DNA of 50,077 bases, taken from positions 1 to 50,077 of the forward strand of contig JAHJDG010000035.1 in assembly GCA_018812265.1 (NCBI GenBank), read 5' to 3'. Both the position numbers and the translations under genes were made by a program. Positions within the stretch are counted from its first letter, which is position 1, and each line of letters opens with the position of its first letter. Source of the stretch: a bacterium. Lineage in GTDB: Bacteria; Electryoneota; RPQS01. Shown here one piece after another: positions 41,165 to 49,940 of the stretch. The notes beneath the pieces are model-generated. The model was not told the DNA's origin. It saw nothing but the letters and a program-made list of their open reading frames with translations, and ran no database searches.

Positions 41165-41510
41165 CCTTGTACGAACCGGTAGCGATCATGATGACGTCAA
41201 TCAGCCACCAGATACCGCAGCCGCCGGCCGTGAGCAGCTTGAGGATTCCCAGTCCGGTGTAGCCCGTGTAGAAACGGTCCACTCCGAGAGTTCCGAGGAA
41301 GATACTGAGCAGGAGCGCGGTCAGGTAGTCCTTCTGGTCCGATATCCCGCCGACCAGCCGCACGCCGCACTTGATGCATATTTCCTGATCGGCGCGCGTC
41401 TCGGCTCCGCATTCCTGACAGAATCGCGTGCCGTTGTCCGGGCGAACGCCGCACTTGAGACAGATTTCGGCGTTGACGGCCACGTCCGCTCCGCAATTAC
41501 GACAGTGCAT
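41133..41510 (-). CDS. Zinc-ribbon TM2-domain membrane protein
   Basis: 125 residues, start at 41510 with GGAGG upstream. Residues 1-52 form two CxxC zinc-ribbon units (CRNCG, CLKCG, CQECG, CIKCG). Residues about 60-118 are a TM2 domain with two helices (ALLLSIFLGTLGVDRFYTGY, then ILKLLTAGGCGIWWLIDVIM) and the DRF motif between them. The two domains are a common pairing in bacteria; role unknown. It overlaps the DUF2752 gene. Confidence 0.92.
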   Translation of the reverse strand: MHCRNCGADVAVNAEICLKCGVRPDNGTRFCQECGAETRADQEICIKCGVRLVGGISDQKDYLTALLLSIFLGTLGVDRFYTGYTGLGILKLLTAGGCGIWWLIDVIMIATGSYKDANGRSLRKR

Positions 41511-41873
41511 AGCACCTCCGAAAATGGTATGTGAATTCGATGGTCCTTATTTCGTCAGAGCGATGGGAAGCACCGATTGTTTCAACGGCTGTCAACTTTG
41601 GCGGTTTGCTCAATCCCCACACCCGGGAGAGGCCGGGTGGCCCCTCCCGAGGTGGGTATTCGTCCGAGGTGCTCGCAAAGCAGATGCGCTCTCGCATGGC
41701 TTTGCAGGGGAGGTGCGTGTCAACGTGGCGGGTGTACCGGGAAACTGAAGGCAGCCTCGTCGTATTGCGCCTGCGGTATTTCGAAATTAGTTGCGTCTTT
41801 GATTGTTCACCGAGGGGGATTTTCCGATCCGCCCAGACTTTGATCGCGTTGCTGCGTCGCATTGGCCGCAAGT
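41511..41873. other. Gene-free stretch
   Basis: 363 bases without a supported gene. It contains an inverted repeat around CCCGGGAGAGGCCGGGTG and GGAGGTG-type motifs, and open frames that look random in both strands. No transfer RNA or riboswitch was recognised. Confidence 0.5.
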
Positions 41874-42491
41874 CTACTGAATCTTGCCCCAATCGTTCGA
41901 TACCCTGTATTCCTTCCAACATTTCTCGAAATAGCCGCTTGCCTCTTCGTAAGCCCATATGGCTATTCTGAAGACCACGGTGAACACTGTTCCTATCAGC
42001 ACAAGAAACGCTACAACCAATGGCCGGACATGGAGGACACCTTTGTCATCCATCTGGCAATAGAATGTCGCGAGTACCAGAAGAACCGCGAGCATCATAT
42101 AGGTGATGAGAACAGCAGTACCCTCTTTAGGTTTCGACATCCATTGATCCTCTGGCGTTCCCTCGGTTTCCCATACGGCTTTCTGTGCTGCTGTCCATTC
42201 GGGTCCCTTGATAGCAGTTTCCCAATGAAGCCCGAGTTTTGGCTCATGCACTATTCTCAGGCAAGCGGCGGCTCGCGATGCGCTGAGTCTTCGAACCACA
42301 ATCATGAAAAGGGTTGCAACCACGAACACGAGAGCGATGAGTAAGAAAATTGGATTCTTTTCTTTTAGGCCAAGACCTGCAAGGGCACCTACTGCTGCTA
42401 AGTTGCCAAGCAACACATTGAGAATGTAAGTGTGATATCGGCCAATTTCTTCCCTGAGCGTCTTGTATTCCTCGATCAAATTATCGACCAT
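41874..42491 (-). CDS. Hypothetical four-helix membrane protein
   Basis: 205 residues. A coiled-coil-like start (NLIEEYKTLREEIGRYHTYI) leads to TM helices at about 24-43, 47-66, 124-143 and 157-176. A soluble middle part (about 70-120) lies between the pairs. Start at 42491 with GGAGGG upstream supports a real gene. Composition is AT-richer than the aldehyde dehydrogenase gene upstream. Membrane proteins with this look can be effectors in nucleotide-signalling or conflict systems, but nothing adjacent supports that, so I do not assign a role. Confidence 0.62.
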   Translation of the reverse strand: MVDNLIEEYKTLREEIGRYHTYILNVLLGNLAAVGALAGLGLKEKNPIFLLIALVFVVATLFMIVVRRLSASRAAACLRIVHEPKLGLHWETAIKGPEWTAAQKAVWETEGTPEDQWMSKPKEGTAVLITYMMLAVLLVLATFYCQMDDKGVLHVRPLVVAFLVLIGTVFTVVFRIAIWAYEEASGYFEKCWKEYRVSNDWGKIQ

Positions 42492-42642
42492 CAGTCCCTC
42501 CGTTTTATAAATTTGCAGGTGGCTCTACGCTGGCCGGCTGCAAGCAGCCGACGCCGCGGAATACTCCCTCTCGCCACACAGGCGAAGACACACGCCGCGG
42601 CGAGATTTATGGGACCTCCTAAGCCAGCTATCCAGAATACTC

Positions 42643-42672
42643 CGCCGCGCGGGGATTGCTCCCCGCGCGGCG
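42643..42672 (-). terminator. Strong terminator behind the aldehyde dehydrogenase gene
   Basis: CGCCGCGCGGGG and CCCCGCGCGGCG form a perfect 12-base stem with a 6-base loop, 15 bases after the stop at 42687. The T run is poor. Confidence 0.68.
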
Positions 42673-42686
42673 TGTATTCGTTCGGA

Positions 42687-44249
42687 TTATTTGGCGCTCT
42701 TCAGAAGCTGTTTGGGATCGTCAATTTGCGCGCGTTGCAGGGTTCCCGAGTAGTCCACGTAGCAGGCCTTGGTCTCCGAATAGAATTCGTAGGCCTCCCA
42801 GCCGCCCTCGCGGTGGCCGTTGCCGGTGGACTTCATGCCGCCGAACGGCATGTGCGCTTCCGCGCCGATAGTGGCCGCGTTCACGTAGGTCAGTCCGGTC
42901 TCGAGATCGCGGAACGCGCGATAGGCCACGTTCACGTCCTGCGTGAAGATCGCGCTCGACAGGCCGAACTCGATCCCGTTGGCGATTTTGATGGCGTCGT
43001 CGAGGTTCTTGGCCTTGATGACGCTCACCACCGGGCCGAAAATCTCTTCCTGCGAGGTGCGCATGTTGGGCTTGCAGCCGGTGAAGATGGTCGGCTGCAT
43101 GAAGTGGCCTTTCTGGTGCTCGCCGGTGGCCAGCCGCTTGCCGCCGAAGGCGATAGTGCAGCCTTCCTTCCTGCCGATTTCCACGTATTCGAGATCGGTT
43201 TCGAGTTGTTCCGCGCTCACGGCCGGGCCCATGGTGGTTCCCGGATCGTTGCCGTAGCCGACTTTGAGCTTCTTAGCAGCCTTGATGAACATCTCCACGA
43301 ACTTGTCATGCACGCCTTCCTCGACGATCACGCGGCTGCTGGCGGTGCAGCGCTGGCCGGTGGTGCCGAAACCGCCCCAGATGCAGGCGTCCACGGCCAG
43401 TTCGAGATTGGCGTCGTCCATGACGATGGTGCAGTTCTTCCCGCCCAGCTCCATCGAAACGCGCTTAAGCATGCCCGAAGCGGTCGCGCCGATCTTGCGG
43501 CCGACGCCCGACGAACCGGTGAACGAAATCACGTTGGTGTCGGGATGCTCGACGATGGAGTTGCCGACTTTCGATCCCGAGCCGAAGATCACGTTAATCA
43601 CTTCCGGCGGGAAGCCGGCGTCGAGCATGGCGTTAAGCAGGTTCCATACCGACAGCGGGGTGATTTCGGCCGGCTTGACGACGACCGTGTTGCCGCACAT
43701 CAGGGCCGGGAAAATCTTCCAGGTGGGAATGGCCATCGGGAAGTTCCACGGAGTAATCAAGCCGCACACGCCGATCGGGAAGCGGATCGTCATGTTGAAC
43801 TTATTGGGCAGCTCGGAGGGAACCGTGTGTCCGAACATGCGGTAGCCTTCGCCGCAGGCGTACATGGCGGTGTCAATGCCTTCCTGCACGTCGCCGCGGG
43901 TCTCGAAAATGGGCTTGCCCATCTCGCGGGTCATTTGGAAAGCGTGCTCTTCCTTGCGCTGCTGCATGATGTCCACCAGCCGGTAGAACATCTTGGCCTT
44001 GTGGGGGGGCGGGACCAGCCGCCACCACTGGAACGCTTTCTTGGCCGACTTGACCGCGCGATCCACGTCCTCTTTGGTGCTGCGGGGGAAGGTTCCGATA
44101 AGGTCGTCCACGTTGGCCGGATTTCGATTCTCGGAGACTTCACCGCTCGAAGAATCGCACCATTTCCCGGCAATGAAGTTCTGGTACTTTTTGGTGTCGT
44201 GCTTGAATTTGTAGGTTGGTTTTGCTGCCTTGGTCTTCTCGGGACTCAT
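42687..44249 (-). CDS. NAD(P)-dependent aldehyde dehydrogenase
   Basis: 520 residues, normal for the ALDH superfamily with a small N-terminal extension. Cofactor and catalytic motifs: [10 protein letters not shown] (about 167), FTGSSGVG (243-250), Glu267 in MELGGKN, Cys301 in GQRCTASS, and GPVVSVIKA. The tail has [11 protein letters not shown] and CYVDYSG, then RAQIDDP. It oxidises an aldehyde to the acid. A semialdehyde from lysine (from lat at 32976) is one plausible substrate, but subgroup motifs do not prove it. Monocistronic, with a strong terminator. Confidence 0.92.
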   Translation of the reverse strand: MSPEKTKAAKPTYKFKHDTKKYQNFIAGKWCDSSSGEVSENRNPANVDDLIGTFPRSTKEDVDRAVKSAKKAFQWWRLVPPPHKAKMFYRLVDIMQQRKEEHAFQMTREMGKPIFETRGDVQEGIDTAMYACGEGYRMFGHTVPSELPNKFNMTIRFPIGVCGLITPWNFPMAIPTWKIFPALMCGNTVVVKPAEITPLSVWNLLNAMLDAGFPPEVINVIFGSGSKVGNSIVEHPDTNVISFTGSSGVGRKIGATASGMLKRVSMELGGKNCTIVMDDANLELAVDACIWGGFGTTGQRCTASSRVIVEEGVHDKFVEMFIKAAKKLKVGYGNDPGTTMGPAVSAEQLETDLEYVEIGRKEGCTIAFGGKRLATGEHQKGHFMQPTIFTGCKPNMRTSQEEIFGPVVSVIKAKNLDDAIKIANGIEFGLSSAIFTQDVNVAYRAFRDLETGLTYVNAATIGAEAHMPFGGMKSTGNGHREGGWEAYEFYSETKACYVDYSGTLQRAQIDDPKQLLKSAK

Positions 44250-44489
44250 GGCCGGCTCCTCTGTAAGGTTGGATGGTGAGTGATTAGCGCGGCTATCGAA
44301 TTGCCTTTGCTTTCAGAAATTGAAGTCCCAGTAATCTATAAAAAAAGGGCATAAGAATCAACTCGGCATCTTCGAGTTAAGGGTTTATAAAACAAAGTGT
44401 TGTATGAATCTTTGTGAGGCGATTCACGCAATTGTGGCAACGCTGCAACCGCTTATCAGTCGCTTTCTGGGCGGTTTGAAACATTGGAG

Positions 44490-44517
44490 TTGACTTTTCC
44501 CGCCTCCTTGCTATCTT
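44490..44517 (+). promoter_or_regulatory. Promoter of the GDH-like and RRM genes
   Basis: TTGACT (44490-44495), a 16-base spacer and TATCTT (44512-44517). The start codon at 44563 lies 46 bases downstream. Confidence 0.6.
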
Positions 44518-44562
44518 GTTACATTCGTCACGATGACAGGTATCGAAATCGAAGGAGGAGGT

Positions 44563-45876
44563 ATGGAATCGGCTTCGGATAAGACTCAGCCGAGTGAAAC
44601 GATGGACTTCAATCCACCCCTGAAAGGAGGATTGTATGAACATGTCTTGAAGTATTTCGATCAGGCGGCGGACCGGATGGGTCTGGATCTATATGTCCGA
44701 AAGATCCTCCGAACCACCGCGAGCGAGATTCTGGTTCACTTTCCGGTCAAGATGGACGACGGCCGGGTGGAGATGATGGCCGGGTACCGGATTCAGCACT
44801 GCAACGTCCTGGGCCCGTTCATCGGCGGTATGCGTTTTCACCCGGACCTGAATCAGGACATGGCGCGCGGTTTGGCTTGCCTCGCCACGTTTCGGGCCGC
44901 CCTGATTAATCTCCCTTGCGGTGGAGCGCAGGGCGGGTTGCAGATTGCCCCCTCCCGCTATACGATGGGTGAACTGGAACGGCTGACCCGCCGCTTCACG
45001 TATGCGCTGGGCAGCGATATCGGGCCGGAATATGACATCTCCGCCCCCGACATCAACACCGATTCACAGATCATGGTGTGGATGCTGGACACCTACGTTT
45101 CCACCCTCCCTCCCTATGAACGCGGGCGGAACACCCACGTCGTGACGGGGAAACCGCTCGAGTCGGGCGGGACGCTGGGCCGCGAAAAGGGACCCGGTCA
45201 GGGCATTGTCTATCTGCTCAAGGAATGGGCCCGCGACCGCCGGTTCGGCCTCTATTCCGCCACCTTTGCCGTTCAGGGTTTCGGAAACGTCGGTTCGTGG
45301 ACGGCGCGCCTTCTGAAGACCGAGGGTTGCCGGATGGTCGCGGTGGAGGACAATACCGGCGCCATTCACAATAAGGATGGCATAGACCCGGATGCGCTCT
45401 ACGAGTACGTCAAGGCTCAAGGGGGAGTGAAAGACTATCCGCAGGCCCGCGCCATCAGCCACGAAGATTTCTTCGGCACCAAGTGCGATATTTTCATCCC
45501 GGCGGCCGTCGAAAACCAGATCACGGCGGAAATCGCGGAAAACCTCAACGTGCGGCTCATCGCCGAGGGAGCCAATGGACCGCTGGCGCCGGAGGCGGAC
45601 GTAGTGTTCGAGAAGCGGGGGATAGACGTGATTCCGGACATCCTCTGCAACTCCGGCGGCGCGATTGCCAACTATTTCGAGTGGATTCAGAACAAGCGCA
45701 GCGAATACTGGGAACAGGAGGAAGTGGATACCAAGCTCCGGAAACGCATTTTAGAGGCCTATGTCAAGGTCCGCGACATGGCGCGCAATCTCTCCGTGGA
45801 TTGGCGGACGGCCGCCTACATGGTGGCTTTGCACCGTCTCGAAACGGTATTCAAGGAACGCGGAATCTTTCCGTGA
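44563..45876 (+). CDS. Glutamate-dehydrogenase-family protein lacking catalytic lysines
   Basis: 437 residues from the ATG at 44563 with AGGAGGAGG upstream; an in-frame ATG at 44533 is less likely. GDH/Leu-dehydrogenase fold with a Rossmann loop GFGNVGSW (239-246) and Asp163 in APDINTD. The three lysines that bind and catalyse in active GDHs are replaced: GPxKGG reads GPFIGG (Ile87), the TWKNA motif reads TFRAA (Arg111), and GGAKGG reads GGAQGG (Gln123). The DNA reads ATC, CGG and CAG at these codons. It cannot be assumed to deaminate glutamate; a regulatory subunit or new substrate is possible. The RRM gene follows 12 bases later. Confidence 0.88.
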   Translation: MESASDKTQPSETMDFNPPLKGGLYEHVLKYFDQAADRMGLDLYVRKILRTTASEILVHFPVKMDDGRVEMMAGYRIQHCNVLGPFIGGMRFHPDLNQDMARGLACLATFRAALINLPCGGAQGGLQIAPSRYTMGELERLTRRFTYALGSDIGPEYDISAPDINTDSQIMVWMLDTYVSTLPPYERGRNTHVVTGKPLESGGTLGREKGPGQGIVYLLKEWARDRRFGLYSATFAVQGFGNVGSWTARLLKTEGCRMVAVEDNTGAIHNKDGIDPDALYEYVKAQGGVKDYPQARAISHEDFFGTKCDIFIPAAVENQITAEIAENLNVRLIAEGANGPLAPEADVVFEKRGIDVIPDILCNSGGAIANYFEWIQNKRSEYWEQEEVDTKLRKRILEAYVKVRDMARNLSVDWRTAAYMVALHRLETVFKERGIFP

Positions 45877-45888
45877 GAGGGTGGGGAA

Positions 45889-46170
45889 ATGACGAACATT
45901 TATGTAGGCAATCTGGCTTTTACGGCCACGGAGGATGATCTGCGAGCGGCGTTCGAGGAGTTCGGAACGGTGGAACGGGTAGCGATCATCGTGGACCGTC
46001 TGACCGGCCGCTCGCGCGGATTCGGTTTCGTGGAAATGCCGAATGATGAGGATGCCAAGACCGCTATCGCCGGGCTGCATGACCGCGAGCTCAATGGTCG
46101 CAAGCTACTGGTGCGCGAAGCCCGTCCCAAAACGGAGAATCCCAGTGAGGGCCGTCCGAATCGCGAGTAA
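45889..46170 (+). CDS. RRM-type RNA-binding protein
   Basis: 93 residues, one RNA recognition motif with RNP2 IYVGNL (3-8) and RNP1 RGFGFVEM (about 43-50). The C-terminus is charged and short. Bacterial and cyanobacterial Rbp proteins of this size bind RNA in cold or stress responses. It is 12 bases after the GDH-like gene and has GGGTGGGG before the start. A strong terminator follows. Confidence 0.93.
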   Translation: MTNIYVGNLAFTATEDDLRAAFEEFGTVERVAIIVDRLTGRSRGFGFVEMPNDEDAKTAIAGLHDRELNGRKLLVREARPKTENPSEGRPNRE

Positions 46171-46194
46171 AACGTCGCAACATCCGAAGCGCAC

Positions 46195-46226
46195 AACCGC
46201 CGCGTGAAAATCTCACGCGGCGGTTT
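46195..46226. terminator. Bidirectional terminator
   Basis: AACCGCCGCGTGA and TCACGCGGCGGTT form a perfect 13-base stem with a 5-base loop, then TTT. A+T at both flanks allows it to serve the plus-strand RRM gene and the minus-strand pseudogene. Confidence 0.8.
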
Positions 46227-46264
46227 GTGGTTTCTCCGTTGTCGTTTGGATCACAAGAAGCACG

Positions 46265-48145
46265 CTACTTGGGATTCGTCTGATGGATGCTTGCCGGCAA
46301 ATACGGCCAAGCATGACGATCAAGCAAGGGTGGCGTCGCATAATCTGACGTGGCGACAACGCGGTAGAACCAAGTAGGCCATTCCAATTCGAAAGCCTCG
46401 GAGTCAATCCACATTGTAGAAGTTGAAGACGCAATGAATCCGTACGGTCCGTCAGATCCCGCTGCGGCATAGATCAAGTATTGAACCACGGTGATGGGAT
46501 TCCCTGATGTGTCCTGATTGACTGGACTCCAGTGCAATAGAAGCGAATTGTCCTGTACCATGCAGATCAGGCTATCAATCTGTGTTGGCATTTGAGGATT
46601 CGAGCCGCGCGTCACGTACGCTACCGGGCTCCAAATCCAGTGGCCGTAGATGTCACTGACCTTCACCTTCCACGAATACTGCATGCCGATCGCGAGCGGC
46701 CACGTTCCTGTTGCGTTGGTGAGCGTATCGGCATAGGCAATGAGCGGATTCGAGAAATTCGGATCGGCATCCATGTGCACTTCATAGCGAAGTGGATCGA
46801 GAGAATCATCGGCACTGCAAAGATTCCATGAGAAGTTCAACGGATCGCCAAATCCTATCCAACCGTTAGGAAGTAGCCCCCAGTCACCAACTGGGGAATC
46901 TATCCATGTAGTCGTCGGAACTGATCCTGCATCGCGTGGATCGCTGCTGCGGGCGACTTCTTCACCGTCGGAGTATGTATCTGAGTCCGTGTCAGTGCTA
47001 TCGGGAGCAGTCTGCAGCGAATACTCCTGCCCGTTTGAAAGTCCATCAAAGTCGGAGTCGGCATAGGCGTCGTTCCGCGTCGCATCGAGACCATGCTCGA
47101 CTTCCCAGTCATCAGCCATGTTGTCTTGATCGCCGTCGGTTAGAACTTGAACATAAACCGTATCCATTCCAACCTGACCATCGCTGTCCAAAGCGAATAG
47201 CAGGAAAGTCTGTAGTCCGGGTTCGAGGTTTCCCACCTGCAGCAGGCTCCCCGTCCCTACGAACTCCGCATAGCGATACCACTGCAAACTATCGGAGGGA
47301 ATGTTGCCGTCCTCAATGTCAGTCCCTCTTCCCGAGAGCGTAATGTAGGATGTGGCCAGAATCGTGTCTGTGTCCTGCGGGGATTCGATGGTGGCTTCTG
47401 GTGAGTGAAACGCGACAGAAAACATTCCATCACTGGAGTCCGCACTGCTGTTCCATCCGTCGGAGACCACGACCTTCACCCGGCCGGCGTTGGTTCCAGG
47501 GAAATAGGCTACATGCCACATAACAAACGTATCCGTCACACCCATGGCAATCGGTTCCCAGTTCCCGCCGTCGCGGTTGGCAAAGACATCGAATCGCAGG
47601 CTGTCGTTGTCCGCGTCGCTGGCCGTCCAGGAGATCGCCGCGCTGTCCTGCAAAGATTCTCCGCCCGTGGGATAGAGGAGGCTGACGGTGGGGGCGCTTG
47701 ACGTTTGCATGATGCGGGTCACTTCGTAGTCGCCGATACTCAGCGTTACAATAGCCGCATCCTCGGGTCTGGATGTCACAATGAAGAAGTTGGCATAATC
47801 CAGCAATCCTTCCCGTCTTTCAAACACCGGATCGAACCACATGGTTTTGAGGAGCTGTGTCTCCGATACATCCCACCAATCTAACCGCCACGCCCCAGAA
47901 TCCGGCTCCACCGCCGTGTATTCGCCGTCAAGATTCTCCACCTCAAACACTGGCGCCGTCGAGTCGCGGCCGACGATGCCGGAGATGACGGCATATCCAC
48001 CCTGAAGAAGCAATAGGGAGGCTCTGGATACCCAAATTGCACTTGGCAATGCTATGCTCAAGAATGCCTGATATGTAGGGTTGTATTTCGGCCAGTCGTG
48101 TGCGCTTGGCCCACTCATGAGGTCCAGATGGTGATCAACTTGAGA
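46265..48145 (-). pseudogene. C-terminal half of a broken LVIVD-metallopeptidase gene
   Basis: In the same frame as the upstream part, separated only by a TAG at 48146-48148. The reading just after the stop is SQVDHHLDLMSGPSAHDWP, where DLMSG is a probable Met-turn of the peptidase. Then come Ig-like or fibronectin-like domains, a thrombospondin type 3 calcium-repeat region (DGDQDNMADDWEVEHGLD, DSDFDGLSNGQEY, DTDSDTYSDGEEV), and two more beta-rich domains. No sorting domain at the end. A start at the ATG at 48118 is possible but would lack a signal peptide. Confidence 0.8.
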
Positions 48146-49940
48146 CTATAGACCCCGGTGATCAAAATCTGGCCTCTGTATCGGATCAGCCGCGTCCAAA
48201 CCCCAATAGTCCAATCGCCATTCAGAAAATGGCCCGCCATAGTCGTCTCTGTGAAAAACCGAGTGCCCCATCTCATGTGCAACAAGTGTCGCGTTGCCAT
48301 CAGCAGTAGGCACCTCGGCGTTACAGACGACCATGCATCTGTCTCGAGGATCCTCTAAGTGCCACCTTGGATACCATCCTGAAACCCCGGAGTGCCCGCC
48401 GATACTCGGCAACGGGAAAAGCCCTACGAAGAAATCATTGGAGCGCTGTCGAGCCAAACTGACCAAGCGTTGAATGACATACTCGGCGAAATCATCAGTA
48501 TTCTGACTGGACCTATCTACATGTGCGCTTTCCGGCCATAACGCCATCGTGTTGATGGTGGCTACGCTGTATGGAAGCATGGACTTCAGACGTGGCTTAG
48601 CCAGATTCATGTATTGTCTACATAATTCCCTGTCGATTTCTGGATGGTCCTCGGTCGTCAAGGGTACAAACCACACCGTCAATGGCCTTGCGTTTGTGAA
48701 CTCCGTCACCGCTGACCATTTCACCGGGCCGACATCTTGCTCGTTGTGGATGAGCTGAACCTCAAACTTGACGTTCTGAGACTCTGGGATGTCGTCAACC
48801 CTGAAATATAACGCGTCTTTCCATTGTTCACGGTCCTGTGGAGTGGACTGTCGCTTCAGTATAATTGGCTCAGTCCCGCTTTCGGTTTCGCTGCGAATGA
48901 AGAGAGGCCGGGGCACGTCGTTAATATGGACCCAGCAGACTCCCTTCACGTTGTCAATGTCCATGATGGGCTGCTTCAGTCTCGCGATCACGACGGTGGT
49001 CTTTCCGGCCACCAGCACATCCTGATGTACGTCCAACGTCTGCCGAACGTGAACCGTGTCAATTTCGGGGAGATTAGGAGTGCGAACCAGCGTGTAAACG
49101 TTGTCGCGAATCTCATTGCACCCCAGAGTGATTGAATGATTCTGCGAATCGTATTGCCAGTGAGAGATCTGCAGTGAGTACGAACCGGCAGAAAGATCCT
49201 CAAAAGAGAACTGTCCGTTGCTGTTTGTCCGCCGACCCAGTACATCCCCGGCGATGACTCTCGTTACCAGCGCCTCGGAAATCGGATTCCCCTGTTGATC
49301 CCTCACCACCCCGCTGATCGAACCATCCTCGCAGGGGTATTCGTCAGGCGCACCCGTATACTGGTAGATCCCGAATCCACTTGGCCCATCCGCGACATAG
49401 GCATAATTGCCACTGACAGCCACACCATAAGCCTGGCCCGGCGTGTCATAGAAACCGACCTGAACGGGAGCGGCGGGATTCGAGATATTGATGATCCGCA
49501 GTCCACTGTTAAAGTCCGCCACATACACATGGTTGCCGCTGACCGCCACACCATGTGCCCAGCTCGGCGTGGCATAGAACCCCGCCAGTGTAGGGGCGGA
49601 CGGGTTCGAAATATCAATGATCCGCAGGCCTCCTTGCCGGTCCCCGACATAGGCGTAGCTGCCACTGATCGACACACGGAGGGCGATCCCCGGTGTGTCG
49701 TAGAAGCCCACTTCGATGGGGGTGGAAGGACTCGTGATGTTGACTACCCGCAATCCCTGCTCATAGTCTGCGACATAGGCATAATTGCCACTGACCGCCA
49801 CGCCATAGGCATAGCCCGGTGTATTATGGAAGCCCACTTCGGTCGGGGCGGTCGGGCTTGAGATATTGATAATCCGAAGGCCGCTGGCATCATCCGCCAT
49901 ATAGGTATAGCTACCCCTTACCGCCACACCCCGGGCATAG
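48146..49940 (-). pseudogene. LVIVD-metallopeptidase gene, 5' end cut by IS element, amber stop
   Basis: About 598 codons, open at the 5' end. LVIVD blades (five, of about 42 residues) run from the IS boundary at 49940 to about 49350, with YARGVAVRGSYTYMAD first. A carboxypeptidase-regulatory-like domain (GSISGVVRDQQGNPISEAL) and a middle beta domain follow, then a metallopeptidase region with the zinc motif HEMGH (about 26 codons before the stop). The frame ends at TAG 48146. Signal peptide is missing, as it lies on the other side of the IS element. It was probably a secreted zinc peptidase on a propeller scaffold. As it stands it is non-functional. Confidence 0.83.
49936..49940. repeat. Candidate target-site duplication (CATAG), right copy
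   Basis: CATAG here equals 113-117. It lies between the LVIVD frame (YARGVAV) and the element end GACCTATCTCGAAATAAT. Joining the two outer copies gives DTPGYARGVAV, an in-frame LVIVD consensus. Confidence 0.6.

Noticed and set aside
41511-41873. Coding frames on both strands
   Set aside because: No start signals, no family resemblance, and the two strands overlap each other; treated as non-coding.
42432-44279. 615-codon open frame on the plus strand
   Set aside because: Antisense of the aldehyde dehydrogenase gene, which has all its catalytic motifs; the open frame has no recognisable protein features.
48146-48148. Recoding of TAG as an amino acid
   Set aside because: trxA, its displaced tail and the Pro-rich envelope gene end in TAG, so TAG is a normal stop here; the interrupted gene is also cut by an IS element.
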